Shown: positions 28,695 through 37,361 of the stretch, in pieces | Layout: every line of letters starts with the position of its first letter | Numbering within the stretch: the stretch's first letter is position 1 | DNA from: Rhodoferax fermentans | GTDB lineage: Bacteria > Pseudomonadota > Gammaproteobacteria > Burkholderiales > Burkholderiaceae_C | DNA length: 64,000 bases | Assembly: GCF_002017865.1 (NCBI RefSeq) | Contig: NZ_MTJN01000002.1 | Span: 1,240,001-1,304,000, forward strand | Direction: 5' to 3' | The notes under the pieces: generated by a model | Told to the model about the DNA's origin: nothing | The model's input: only the letters and a program-made list of their open reading frames with translations | Databases searched by the model: none | Translations under genes and position numbers: made by a program

Positions 28695-29285
28695 ATGGGC
28701 TACTCACTTTCCTGGCTCGCGTTTAAGGGCGCCGCTGTCGAAACTGGCCTTGAAACTCTCGGGCTTTCGAAAACCGGCAGTAGGGCTGAATGGGGACGCA
28801 AATCGGTCACCGGCCATGCGCTGCGTGACGGGTGGCATCTGGTCATCGCGCCGCGTTTCGACCATCCATTGATTTTGGAATCAAGCCTTGCAGCACTATC
28901 GAAGACAGCCCAAGTGATTGCATGTCGTGTCGAGGAGCACGTGATGTTCTCTTCCGCTGAGTTCTGGGTACACGGTGAAAAGGTGTGGAGCGTTGAACAC
29001 GATGCGCAGCAGGACATGCGGCATCTCAAAACCGAAGGGACGCTTCCTGCCACATACAACATCGCTGCAGCGGAAGCCGCAGAACAGCAGGACGCGGAGG
29101 ATCTGGGCGCAAAAGAAGTTGACTTCTATTTTGAAGTTCCTCTACAGATTGCCAACGAAGTTGTCGGCTTCAAACACGATGAAGAAAACGCAGCTTTAGA
29201 CCACAACCATTTTGAGGTCTATGCATCTTTGTCAAAGCCACTGAGCGACGGGGCAGTCCGCAAATGGTGGCAGGTTTGGAAATGA
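28695..29285 (+). CDS. Cassette-borne hypothetical protein
   Basis: A 196-residue protein that I do not recognise. It has no signal peptide or membrane segment. The sequence is rich in acidic residues and tryptophan, with two alpha/beta-like parts: GWHLVIAPRFDHPLI early, and the conserved-looking EVDFYFEVPLQIANEVVGFKH and FEVYASL late. The gene starts at ATG 28695, a few bases after attC-like site 2 and with AAGGT in its leader, and ends directly before site 3. Confidence 0.62.
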   Translation: MGYSLSWLAFKGAAVETGLETLGLSKTGSRAEWGRKSVTGHALRDGWHLVIAPRFDHPLILESSLAALSKTAQVIACRVEEHVMFSSAEFWVHGEKVWSVEHDAQQDMRHLKTEGTLPATYNIAAAEAAEQQDAEDLGAKEVDFYFEVPLQIANEVVGFKHDEENAALDHNHFEVYASLSKPLSDGAVRKWWQVWK

Positions 29286-29286
29286 T

Positions 29287-29346
29287 TTTTAACATGTCGG
29301 CCCAACGGGTTGCGCCCACGTACCGCCCTCACGTCAAACGTTCACC
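29287..29346 (+). other. attC-like site 3
   Basis: Begins TTTTAAC (fits RYYYAAC except at the first base) directly after the stop of the last cassette gene, and ends TCACGTCAAACGTTCACC, where GTTCACC is a decayed right core. The body (CGGCCCAACGGGTTGCGCCC) can form a short GGG-TTGCG-CCC stem. Pairing of the outer arms is weak. Confidence 0.42.
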
Positions 29347-29377
29347 TCGGACACGGCACTTTCTGAACACTTCCAGC

Positions 29378-29432
29378 CAAATCAGCCCCTAGCCCTCGTT
29401 TAACAAGGGCATACCACTACAAACTGCATAGC
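29378..29432 (+). repeat. Dispersed palindromic repeat, copy 5
   Basis: CAAATCAGCCCCTAGCCCTC, GTTTAACAAGGGC, then a degenerate ACTACAAACTGCATAGC tail. It lies between the cassette cluster and the hisD 3' end. Confidence 0.65.
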
Positions 29433-29523
29433 AGCTGACTGCTGCACGCTGACCACAGCCATGTTGGCCACCCATCCGGAGAGCCAACTTAGCGTGGCAG
29501 CCCCAGCCAACGAGGAACAGGTA

Positions 29524-30849
29524 TCAGGCTTGGCTGTGCAGCCGCATCTCCGCCGCCCGCGCATGGGCTTGCAGGCCTTCACCGTGGGCCAGTACCGAGG
29601 CGATTTGGCCCAGAGTCTGGGCACCGGCTTCACTGACTTCGATCAGGCTGCTGCGTTTCTGGAAGTCGTAGACCCCCAGCGGTGACGAGAAGCGTGCGGT
29701 GCCGCTGGTGGGCAACACGTGGTTCGGCCCGGCGCAGTAGTCGCCCAGGCTTTCGGAGGTGAATGCGCCCAAAAAGATGGCGCCTGCGTGTTTGAGCAGC
29801 GGCTCCCAGCGGTGAGGGTCGCGGCTGGAGACTTCCAGATGCTCCGGCGCAATGCGGTTGCTGATGGCGCAGGCTTCTTCCATGCTGCGGGTGAGGATCA
29901 GCGCGCCGCGGTCGTTGAGTGACTTGGCAATGATCTCGCGGCGGGGCATCTCGGGCAGCAGCTTGGTGATGCTGGCCTGCACCTGCGCGATGTACGCCGC
30001 ATCGGGGCACAACAAAATGCTTTGCGCCAGCTCGTCGTGTTCGGCCTGGCTGAAGAGATCCATCGCCACCCAGTCGGGCGGCGTGGTGCCATCGGCCAGC
30101 ACCAGGATTTCGCTGGGGCCGGCGATCATGTCGATGCCGACCACACCAAACACACGTTTTTTGGCGCTGGCCACGTAGGCGTTGCCGGGGCCGGTGATCT
30201 TGTCCACCTTGGGCACAGTGGCCGTGCCGTAGGCCAGCGCGGCCACGGCTTGTGCGCCGCCAATGGTGAAGGCGCGTGTGACACCGGCCACATAGGCGGC
30301 AGCCAGCACCAGGGCATTTTTTTCGCCCTTGGGCGTGGGCACCACCATGATGATTTCACCGACACCGGCCACATGCGCGGGGATGGCGTTCATCAGCACA
30401 CTGCTGGGGTAGGCAGCCTTGCCGCCGGGCACATAGATGCCCACGCGGTCCAGCGGGGTGACTTTTTGGCCCAAGAGTGTGCCGTCGTCGTCGCGGTAGC
30501 TCCAGCTCTCGCCGCTGGCCTTTTTCTGGGCCTCGTGGTAGCTGCGCACGCGTTTGGCGGCAGATTCGAGTGCGCTGCGTTGCACCTCGGGCAAGGTCTC
30601 AAAGGCGGCCTTGAGTTCGGCCTGGGTCAGCTCCAGCTCGGCCATCGTGGCGGCTTGTAAACCGTCAAAACGGGTGGTGTAGTCCAGCACGGCGGCATCA
30701 CCGCGCGCCTGCACGTCGGCCAGGATGTCGGCCACACGCTGCTCGATGCCAGCGTCGGTCTCAGCGGACCAGTGCAGGCGGGCCTTGAAATCAGCCTCAA
30801 AAGAGCTGTCAGCGGTGGATAAACGGGCGGGGGTGGCTGTTGAGTTCAT
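29524..30849 (-). CDS. hisD: Histidinol dehydrogenase
   Basis: The 441-residue zinc enzyme that carries out the last two oxidations of histidine synthesis. Signatures visible are [17 protein letters not shown], the [12 protein letters not shown]-site region, [21 protein letters not shown] and IAPEHLEV with zinc and catalytic residues. It is isolated from hisG by three unrelated genes and from hisC by the accessory island. A repeat copy lies just upstream. Confidence 0.97.
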   Translation of the reverse strand: MNSTATPARLSTADSSFEADFKARLHWSAETDAGIEQRVADILADVQARGDAAVLDYTTRFDGLQAATMAELELTQAELKAAFETLPEVQRSALESAAKRVRSYHEAQKKASGESWSYRDDDGTLLGQKVTPLDRVGIYVPGGKAAYPSSVLMNAIPAHVAGVGEIIMVVPTPKGEKNALVLAAAYVAGVTRAFTIGGAQAVAALAYGTATVPKVDKITGPGNAYVASAKKRVFGVVGIDMIAGPSEILVLADGTTPPDWVAMDLFSQAEHDELAQSILLCPDAAYIAQVQASITKLLPEMPRREIIAKSLNDRGALILTRSMEEACAISNRIAPEHLEVSSRDPHRWEPLLKHAGAIFLGAFTSESLGDYCAGPNHVLPTSGTARFSSPLGVYDFQKRSSLIEVSEAGAQTLGQIASVLAHGEGLQAHARAAEMRLHSQA

Positions 30850-30936
30850 GGTGGCAGGCTTCGGGTTGGCCCAAGTTTAGCGGGGCGCTCGTTCCGGTCC
30901 GCGGCGGCCAGAGTCATCCACGGGGCAACAGCCATC

Positions 30937-30995
30937 AAAACGCTACCAAAGATAGAGCATATCGCCTTTATTCAACGAGGGCTAGCGCCTCAAAA
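30937..30995 (-). repeat. Dispersed palindromic repeat, copy 6
   Basis: Minus-strand reading: GAGGCGCTAGCCCTCGTTG, AATAAAGGCGATATG, CTCTATCTTTGGTAGCG. It is more diverged than copy 3 but keeps both arms and the tail. It lies between the GNAT gene and hisD. Confidence 0.6.
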
Positions 30996-31045
30996 CACCA
31001 AAATTTCCGAACCTGCCAGCTGGCCGGTGATGCCACCACAGCGGG

Positions 31046-31531
31046 TCAACTGGCCACAGCGGTGGGGGTAAGGGGTTTGCGGTAGAAGATTTGGCGCCCG
31101 TTCCAGCGCTTGGACACCGCGTTGAAGCCCAACTGGGTGTAGATGGCGTTGGAGGCGACGTTGAACTCGTTGGTATCCAGGCAGACCGACAAACAGCCCT
31201 GGTCTGTGGCGGCCTGCAGAGCTGCCTGAATGAGTGCGCGGCCCACACCGTTTTTGCGATGGGTCGGGTCCACAAACAGGTCTTCGATGGTGGCCTCGGC
31301 ACCACCCACCCACATGGAGTACCTGAAGCGAAGCAGCACATACCCGATGGGGCCGTCGTCACTGGCAGCGATCAAAAACCGCGCATCCGGCGAGTTGAGC
31401 AGCACCGTGATGCTTTGCTCAAACTGGGCCTGTGTGGGGGTGGTTCTTTCAAGGTGGTTGCGAAAGGTGAGCGCCATACCCACCAGCGCAGCAGCATCCG
31501 CCATCGTGGCTGTTTGAATGTTCATCGGCAT
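31046..31531 (-). CDS. GNAT family N-acetyltransferase
   Basis: A 161-residue acetyltransferase with the acetyl-CoA pyrophosphate-binding loop RKNGVGRALI, a preceding VGGAEATIEDLFVDP strand, and the C-terminal NAIYTQLGF motif. The substrate is unknown. ATG 31525 is an equally possible start. It is the last of three non-histidine genes between hisG and hisD. Confidence 0.85.
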   Translation of the reverse strand: MPMNIQTATMADAAALVGMALTFRNHLERTTPTQAQFEQSITVLLNSPDARFLIAASDDGPIGYVLLRFRYSMWVGGAEATIEDLFVDPTHRKNGVGRALIQAALQAATDQGCLSVCLDTNEFNVASNAIYTQLGFNAVSKRWNGRQIFYRKPLTPTAVAS

Positions 31532-31622
31532 GTTTGAAGTCAGAAGTCAGCGGCCATCCAACTGGCCCGGTGAAAAATGCTGGCAGCAGGCCAGCGCATA
31601 ACTTGTGTGATCCACAACGCTC

Positions 31623-32360
31623 TCAGGGCATGTAGCCGGTGAGCAAAGCGTGTTCCCACTCGGAGCGGCCACGCAATCGGGCCAACTGGGCCATGGACTG
31701 GTGGTCATAGGGCACCGACAGCAGGGACACACACCAGCCGTCCTTGTGCTGCTCAACAATGGCGTAACGCGCGTCAGGCGAGCCGGTCTCCACCACATGG
31801 GGCACCGGGTGGGTGTCGTCATACGCTGGCTGACCCACACTGCCCGGATTCATCAGCCGTTGCCCACGCCGGGTATGCAGCACCCGCGCCACATGGGTGT
31901 GGCCGCAGGCCACCAGGGGCGCGAGTTCGTCGCTCAGGCGGGTTTCGACCTCAGCCGCGGTGGCTTGGCGGACCACACCCGCATCCAGGGTTTCCAGAAA
32001 GTACTCGACATCACTGCGCGGTGAGCCGTGGCATAAAAACACATCGGGGCTGAGACGCACGCTGGGTGGCAAAGACCTGATCCAGTCGAACTCCTGGGTG
32101 CTCAGTTGGGAGTGGGCGTAAGCGTCAGAGAGCCCCATCTGATCCGCGTTTTGTGTGAGCAACTGACGCTCGTGGTTACCCGCCAGGCTCAGCCAGCCCT
32201 GAGCCATCAGGAACTGGGCGGTTTCTCGCGGCAACAGCGGGCCGGACAGGCTGTCACCCAGGTTCACCACCTGATCCACACCCCGGCGGCGCAGGTCGGT
32301 GGTGACGGCTTCTAGGGCGGCAAGGTTGCCGTGAATATCGGAGAGAAGGGCTAGGCGCAT
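31623..32360 (-). CDS. Metallophosphoesterase, YfcE/calcineurin-like
   Basis: A 245-residue calcineurin-like phosphoesterase with the metal motifs in order: LLSDIHGNLAAL, NLGDSLSGP, LAGNHE, FLCHGSP and CGHTH. Two metal ions would be bound for phosphodiester or phosphomonoester hydrolysis. The substrate cannot be told from sequence. Confidence 0.88.
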   Translation of the reverse strand: MRLALLSDIHGNLAALEAVTTDLRRRGVDQVVNLGDSLSGPLLPRETAQFLMAQGWLSLAGNHERQLLTQNADQMGLSDAYAHSQLSTQEFDWIRSLPPSVRLSPDVFLCHGSPRSDVEYFLETLDAGVVRQATAAEVETRLSDELAPLVACGHTHVARVLHTRRGQRLMNPGSVGQPAYDDTHPVPHVVETGSPDARYAIVEQHKDGWCVSLLSVPYDHQSMAQLARLRGRSEWEHALLTGYMP

Positions 32361-32401
32361 GGTGTGGGCAATGCTGGCGTCATGGCCTCCTCAGCCCGGC
32401 G

Positions 32402-32848
32402 TCACGGACGCGCAGCCAACAGCGCCGCATGCAGGCGATTGAGGTTCTGCTCGTTGGCGGGAGCAATGATGTGCGCCACACTGGCAGCCACCCGTGGATC
32501 ATCAAAAGCCTGATGCCAAAGGACATGCGTTTGCCCATCGGTTTCTGTCAAGGTGATGGTGAGCGTGAAGTTGGGCGCCGACAGGTGACGGACCACAATC
32601 CTCTGCGGCGAGGCTTCGAGAAACACGCTGTCATTGGGGTAGTTCTTGCCATCCGGACCATGCATGACAAAGGTCCAGCGCCCTTGGGGCCTGAACTCAC
32701 ATCGCTCGAAGGTGTTGGTGAAACCGTCTGGCCCCCACCAGATCGCCAGCAGATTGGCATCAGCAAACGCGGCATAAATCTGCGCGGCTGTGAACGGGAG
32801 CAGTCGGCTGGTTGCGCAAACACCGTCCGCGCTGGGTGGAGTGGTCAT
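32402..32848 (-). CDS. SRPBCC/AHSA1-like protein
   Basis: A 148-residue START-like protein of the AHSA1 type: an early FTAAQIYAAFADANLLAIWWGP segment, a central GGRWTF-like motif (QGRWTFVMHGPDG), and strands ending in a long C-terminal helix. Proteins of this kind bind hydrophobic ligands or Hsp90-like partners. The 227-bp gap upstream to hisG contains nothing I can identify. Confidence 0.83.
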   Translation of the reverse strand: MTTPPSADGVCATSRLLPFTAAQIYAAFADANLLAIWWGPDGFTNTFERCEFRPQGRWTFVMHGPDGKNYPNDSVFLEASPQRIVVRHLSAPNFTLTITLTETDGQTHVLWHQAFDDPRVAASVAHIIAPANEQNLNRLHAALLAARP

Positions 32849-33075
32849 GGCAGCTTCCTTGGTTCGTCGCGAAGTAAGCCGCTGGGCGACTGGGGCGACG
32901 ACGCCCAGTTCGACGTAGGCCTGCGGATGTTCTGGCCAACCAGTTTATCTGACCTGGCCTGGATGTCACGCTGCAGAGGTGACTGAATGGGCTCCATTAC
33001 CCCCAAGCCACTTTTCCACGATCTCTGAGCCGCGCGGTGTGCCAGCTTGGCGCATCACGTTCAGAGCTTAGCCCC

Positions 33076-33711
33076 TCACACCACCGCCGACTCAAACGCG
33101 TCAATGATGTGGCGCATGGGCGCCTGTTTGAGCTTGAGTGCGGCCTGGTTGACGACCAGGCGTGAGCTGATGTCCATGATGTGTTCGACTTCAACCAGGT
33201 GGTTGGCCTTGAGCGTGTTGCCGGTGGACACCAGGTCCACAATCGCGTCGGCCATACCGACCAGCGGGGCGAGTTCCATGCTGCCGTAGAGCTTGATCAG
33301 GTCAACGTGCACACCTTTGCTGGCAAAGAAGTCGCGCGCAATCGCCACGTATTTGGTGGCTACCGTGAGGCGCGAGCCTTTTTTGACCGCGCTTTTGTAG
33401 TCGAAGTCGGAGCGCACCGCCACGCTGATGCGGCATTTGGCGATCTGCAAATCGAGCGGCTGGTATAGGCCCTGGCTGCCGTGTTCCAGCAGCGTGTCCT
33501 TGCCGGTGATGCCCATGTCGGCACCGCCGTACTGCACATAAGTGGGCACATCGGTGGCGCGCACCACCAGCACCCGCACATCGGGCTGGTTGGTGGTCAG
33601 GATGAGTTTGCGCGAGGTGTCCGGGTCTTCCAGCACCTCGATGCCTGCGGCTTTGAGGAGAGGAATGGTTTCTTCAAAAATCCGGCCCTTGGACAGTGCA
33701 ATAGTGATCAT
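33076..33711 (-). CDS. hisG: ATP phosphoribosyltransferase, short form
   Basis: The first enzyme of histidine synthesis. The 211-residue length and lack of a C-terminal regulatory domain mark the HisG-S form, which needs the HisZ regulatory subunit (not in this window). Motifs include [26 protein letters not shown] and the PRPP-binding [13 protein letters not shown] repeat copy begins just upstream of its start codon. Confidence 0.96.
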   Translation of the reverse strand: MITIALSKGRIFEETIPLLKAAGIEVLEDPDTSRKLILTTNQPDVRVLVVRATDVPTYVQYGGADMGITGKDTLLEHGSQGLYQPLDLQIAKCRISVAVRSDFDYKSAVKKGSRLTVATKYVAIARDFFASKGVHVDLIKLYGSMELAPLVGMADAIVDLVSTGNTLKANHLVEVEHIMDISSRLVVNQAALKLKQAPMRHIIDAFESAVV

Positions 33712-33712
33712 T

Positions 33713-33758
33713 TTGGCCTCTAGCCCTTATTCAAAAAGGGCGGGTAGCTATAAAAACA
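33713..33758 (+). repeat. Dispersed palindromic repeat, copy 7
   Basis: TTGGCCTCTAGCCCTTATTC, AAAAAGGGCGGGTAGCTATA, AAAAC. A good copy in the hisG-murA gap, running to two bases before the hisG start codon. Confidence 0.82.
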
Positions 33759-33773
33759 GGAATACTCAAACGC

Positions 33774-35048
33774 TTACTTCACACGCTCGATGTCGGCACC
33801 CAGCGCACGCAGCTTGTTTTCCATCTGGTCGTAACCGCGGTCCAGATGGTAGATGCGGTCCACGCAGGTTTCGCCCTTGGCCACCAGGCCGGCAATCACC
33901 AGGCTGGCCGAGGCGCGCAGGTCGGTCGCCATCACGGTGGCGCCCGACAGCTGGGGCACACCTTCGACCAGGGCAATCTTGCCGTCGATCTGGATCTTGG
34001 CACCCAGGCGCACGAGTTCGTTGACGTGCATGTAGCGGTTCTCAAAAATCGTCTCGGTGACCTTGGCCGTGCCTTGCGCCACGCTGTTGAGCGCCATGAA
34101 TTGCGCCTGCATGTCGGTCGGAAAACCCGGGTACTCGGTGGTGCGAAAGCTTTGCGCCTTGAGCTGGGCCGCGCCGCTGGACTGGACGCGGATGCCGTCT
34201 TCTACAGCAGTGATCGTCACACCCGCTTCGCGCAGTTTTTCGACCACGGCCTCCAGGTGGTCGATGCGGGCGTGGCGCGCCAGCACATCACCGCCGGCAG
34301 CAGCCACCGCGCACAAAAAGGTGCCAGCTTCGATGCGGTCCGACACCACTTGGTGGGTGCAGCCGTGCAACGTCTCCACGCCCTGGATGCGGATGCGGCT
34401 TGTGCCATGGCCTTCAATCTTCGCGCCCATCTTGATCAGCATCTCGGCCAGATCAGGGATCTCGGGCTCTTGCGCGGCGTTTTCCAGGATGGTTTCGCCC
34501 TCGGCCAGGCAAGCGGCCATCAGGAAGTTTTCGGTGCCGGTCACCGTCACCATGTCGGTGGTGATGCGTGCGCCTTTGAGGCGGGTGCGGCCTGCGGGCA
34601 GCTTGGCGACCATGTAGCCGTGTTCGACCACAATCTCGGCACCCATCGCGGTCAGGCCCTTGATGTGCTGGTCCACCGGGCGCGAGCCAATCGCGCAGCC
34701 ACCGGGCAAGGACACCTTGGCCTGGCCAAACCGCGCCAGCAGCGGGCCGAGTGCCAGCACCGAGGCGCGCATGGTTTTCACGAGTTCATAAGGGGCTTCG
34801 GGGCGGATCGGGTCAGCCGCATGGAAACCCATGCCACCGCGCTCCCCAAAGGTCTCGGTCTTGACACCCATGTGCTCGAGCAGGGTGCGCATGGTGGCCA
34901 CGTCTTTGAGGCGCGGCACGTTGTGCAGGATGACCGGCTCGTTGGTGAGCAGCGCGGCGCACAGTTCGGGCAGGGCGGCGTTTTTGGCGCCGGAGATGGT
35001 GACCTCACCCAACAAGGGGCGGCCACCACGAATCAGAAGTTTGTCCAT
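33774..35048 (-). CDS. murA: UDP-N-acetylglucosamine 1-carboxyvinyltransferase
   Basis: MurA transfers enolpyruvate from PEP to UDP-GlcNAc, the first step of peptidoglycan synthesis. The 424-residue protein has Lys22-Asn23 (SGAKNAALP) and active-site Cys118 in [14 protein letters not shown], the cysteine targeted by fosfomycin. It follows the BolA-like gene by 13 bp, the usual order in betaproteobacteria. Confidence 0.97.
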   Translation of the reverse strand: MDKLLIRGGRPLLGEVTISGAKNAALPELCAALLTNEPVILHNVPRLKDVATMRTLLEHMGVKTETFGERGGMGFHAADPIRPEAPYELVKTMRASVLALGPLLARFGQAKVSLPGGCAIGSRPVDQHIKGLTAMGAEIVVEHGYMVAKLPAGRTRLKGARITTDMVTVTGTENFLMAACLAEGETILENAAQEPEIPDLAEMLIKMGAKIEGHGTSRIRIQGVETLHGCTHQVVSDRIEAGTFLCAVAAAGGDVLARHARIDHLEAVVEKLREAGVTITAVEDGIRVQSSGAAQLKAQSFRTTEYPGFPTDMQAQFMALNSVAQGTAKVTETIFENRYMHVNELVRLGAKIQIDGKIALVEGVPQLSGATVMATDLRASASLVIAGLVAKGETCVDRIYHLDRGYDQMENKLRALGADIERVK

Positions 35049-35061
35049 GGCTTAGGGGGAT

Positions 35062-35304
35062 TTAGCGGGGTTGGGCGGCCCATTCGGCCGGTGTGAATGC
35101 TTTGATCGACAGGGCGTGCACCTCGTCGGTCTTCACCTTGTCGCCCAGCGTGGCGTAGACACGCTGGTGGCGGGCAATAGCACGTTTGCCTTCAAATTCG
35201 GTTGACACCACCACCGCATACCAGTGGCGGCCGTCGCCATCGACCTCAAGATGCTCACAAGGCAGGTGGGCGGCAATCAGGGCTTTGAGTTGGTCAGCGG
35301 TCAT
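35062..35304 (-). CDS. BolA family protein (IbaG-like)
   Basis: An 80-residue BolA-fold protein. The conserved region VEGDGRHWYAVVVSTEF-like (here VDGDGRHWYAVVVS), the FEGKRAIARHQRVYATLG helix and HALSIKAFTP end are typical of IbaG, encoded next to murA in many Proteobacteria. These proteins partner monothiol glutaredoxins in iron-sulfur trafficking. Start ATG 35304 (MTADQLK) is the family start; the frame is open to 35340. Confidence 0.87.
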   Translation of the reverse strand: MTADQLKALIAAHLPCEHLEVDGDGRHWYAVVVSTEFEGKRAIARHQRVYATLGDKVKTDEVHALSIKAFTPAEWAAQPR

Positions 35305-35362
35305 GGGGATGGAGGTGTTGGCCAGGCCGTGCATACACACGGCCTGTGGCGGTTAAAGAAGC

Positions 35363-36118
35363 TCAGGAACGGATACGGTAACCGATACGCAGCAGGTACA
35401 ACGCAGTCAGGCTGACCACCACCAGGGTGGCACTGACCACGCCCAGGCTGAGCCAGGGGGACACATCGCTCACCCCAAAAAAGCCGTAGCGAAAGCCGTC
35501 GATCATGTAGAAAAACGGGTTGACGTGGCTGACCTTCTGCCAGAACGGAGGCAAGGAATGGATCGAGTAAAACACCCCGCTCAAAAAGGTCATGGGCATG
35601 ACGATGAAGTTCTGGAAGGCCGCGAGTTGCTCGAACTTCTCCGAATGCAGACCGGCAATCAGACCCAGCGCGCCCATCAGCGCCGCACCCATCAGCGCAA
35701 ACACGGCCACCCAGAGCGGCGCCACCAGGTTCAGGTCGGTGAAAAACACCGACACCCCAAACACCCCCAGCGCCACCACCAGGCCACGCACGATGGACGC
35801 GCCCACGTAGGCCACAAACCAGTGCCAGTAGGACAGCGGTGTGAGCAACAAAAACACCAGGTTGCCCATGACCTTGCTGGCGATCAGCGAGGAGGAACTG
35901 TTGGCAAAGGCGTTTTGCAACAAGCTCATCATGGCCAAGCCGGGCACCAGGAACGCGGTGTAACTGACCTGACCGTAGACCTTGACGTGGGATTCAAGCG
36001 CGTGGCCAAAAATCAGCAGATACAACATCGCGGTCAACACCGGGCCGCCCACGGTCTGGCCGACCACACGCCAGAAGCGCATGACTTCTTTGTAAAAGAG
36101 CATTTGCCAGCCGGTCAT
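35363..36118 (-). CDS. ABC-2 type transporter permease
   Basis: A 251-residue permease of the ABC-2 family with six predicted membrane segments and the signature region near VMPMTFLSGVFYSIHSLPP. It overlaps its ATPase by 4 bp, so the two form one exporter. Encoded between mla and murA, such pairs (YadGH-like) are conserved but the substrate is unknown. Confidence 0.9.
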   Translation of the reverse strand: MTGWQMLFYKEVMRFWRVVGQTVGGPVLTAMLYLLIFGHALESHVKVYGQVSYTAFLVPGLAMMSLLQNAFANSSSSLIASKVMGNLVFLLLTPLSYWHWFVAYVGASIVRGLVVALGVFGVSVFFTDLNLVAPLWVAVFALMGAALMGALGLIAGLHSEKFEQLAAFQNFIVMPMTFLSGVFYSIHSLPPFWQKVSHVNPFFYMIDGFRYGFFGVSDVSPWLSLGVVSATLVVVSLTALYLLRIGYRIRS

Positions 36119-37065
36119 GCGTTCACCTCGGCGGTGGGCGACTCGGCCGGTGCGTGACGTTTCATCACTTCGAGGAACACGTCCTCCAGGTCGGCGCGGC
36201 GGATCTCGATGTCCTGCAGCATCAGCCCGGCCTCACGCGCGGCGGCCAGGTAGCGTTCAATCGCCAGCGCGTCGGTGGCCGGGTATTGCACAACCCGACC
36301 CGTGATACGGGCTCCGACCTTCAAAGACGGGGGGAGTTCGCTATCAATCTTGAATTGCAGCACATTGCCGGAGGCGGCCTTGAGCAGCGCACTGGTGGTG
36401 TCGAGCGCCACCACCCGCCCCTGCTTGAGCATGGCGATGCGCCCACACAGGGCCTCGGCCTCTTCCAGGTAATGGGTGGTCAGCAGCACGGTGCTGCCCT
36501 GCTGGTTGAGTTTGGCAATAAACGCCCACAGGGTTTGGCGCAGTTCCACGTCGACCCCGGCGGTGGGCTCATCCAGCACAATCACTGGTGGTTTGTGCAC
36601 CAGCGCCAGGCCCACCAGCACGCGGCGTTTCATGCCGCCTGAGAGGGCCCGCATGTTGACGTGGGCCTTGTCGGTCAGGCCCAGGCTCTCCAGCAGCTCG
36701 TCGATCCAGGCGTCGTTGTGTTTGACACCGAAATAACCTGACTGGAAGCGCAATGCTTCACGCACGTTGAAAAACGGGTCAAACACCAGCTCTTGCGGCA
36801 CCACGCCGAGCTTGCGACGTGCGGCGGCGTAGTCGGTTTGGACATCACTGCCCAGCACCGAGACGCGCCCCGAAGTGGCCCGGGCCAGACCAGCCAGGAT
36901 GGTGATCAGGGTGGTTTTGCCCGCGCCATTGGGGCCGAGCAGGCCGAAAAACTCGCCGGGCTCAATGTCCAGACTGACCCGGTCAAGCGCCAGAAAGGTG
37001 TCGCTCTGAGAACCACGGGGAGAAGGGTAGGCTTTGGAGACAGACTGGAAGGAGATGGCGGACAT
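36115..37065 (-). CDS. ABC transporter ATP-binding protein (YadG-like)
   Basis: A 316-residue ATPase with Walker A GPNGAGKTT, signature LSGGMKRR, Walker B VIVLDEPTAGVD and the H-loop TTHYLEEAE. A C-terminal extension of about 90 residues follows, as in polyketide- or drug-type ABC-2 exporters. It lies 12 bp downstream of mlaB and overlaps the permease gene. Confidence 0.92.
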   Translation of the reverse strand: MSAISFQSVSKAYPSPRGSQSDTFLALDRVSLDIEPGEFFGLLGPNGAGKTTLITILAGLARATSGRVSVLGSDVQTDYAAARRKLGVVPQELVFDPFFNVREALRFQSGYFGVKHNDAWIDELLESLGLTDKAHVNMRALSGGMKRRVLVGLALVHKPPVIVLDEPTAGVDVELRQTLWAFIAKLNQQGSTVLLTTHYLEEAEALCGRIAMLKQGRVVALDTTSALLKAASGNVLQFKIDSELPPSLKVGARITGRVVQYPATDALAIERYLAAAREAGLMLQDIEIRRADLEDVFLEVMKRHAPAESPTAEVNA

Positions 37066-37077
37066 GGGGCCGCTATT

Positions 37078-37359
37078 TTACCGGGGGGTCTGCCGCCTGT
37101 CGGGCAGCAGCTCCTCAATGCCATACAAACGCGCCAGATCGGTCAAGCGCTGTGGCAGCTTGGTCACCGAAAAGGTTTTGCCCAGTGCCAGCGCATCGCG
37201 GCGCAAGGACAGCAGCACCGCCAGCGCTGCCGAGTCAAAACGCCCCAGCTTGGTCGCACTGACCACCACCTCGGCAGACTGATTGGGCACAGCTGCCGCC
37301 AGCTCAAGCAGACAGGCGCTGGCGCTGGTGTGGGTCAGTTGGGCAGGCAGCTCAAGCAC
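37078..37359 (-). CDS. mlaB: STAS-domain protein MlaB
   Basis: A 93-residue STAS protein, the regulatory partner of the MlaF ATPase in phospholipid transport between the membranes. The typical DSAALAVLLSLRRDA segment contains the conserved serine of STAS domains. It starts 2 bp after the mlaC stop. Confidence 0.87.
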   Translation of the reverse strand: MLELPAQLTHTSASACLLELAAAVPNQSAEVVVSATKLGRFDSAALAVLLSLRRDALALGKTFSVTKLPQRLTDLARLYGIEELLPDRRQTPR

Positions 37360-37361
37360 AT

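Larger units (their letters stand above)
26591..29346 (+). mobile_element. Integron gene-cassette cluster without integrase (CALIN-like)
   Basis: Four coding sequences on the plus strand, opposite to the his genes, are separated and bounded by four attC-like hairpin sites. Each cassette has the hallmark layout: a very short leader after the site, then the gene, with its stop within or just before the next site. The whole lies between hisD and hisC. No intI or attI is in the window. Between the TA operator and the first site (26366-26590) I see nothing further. Confidence 0.62.
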
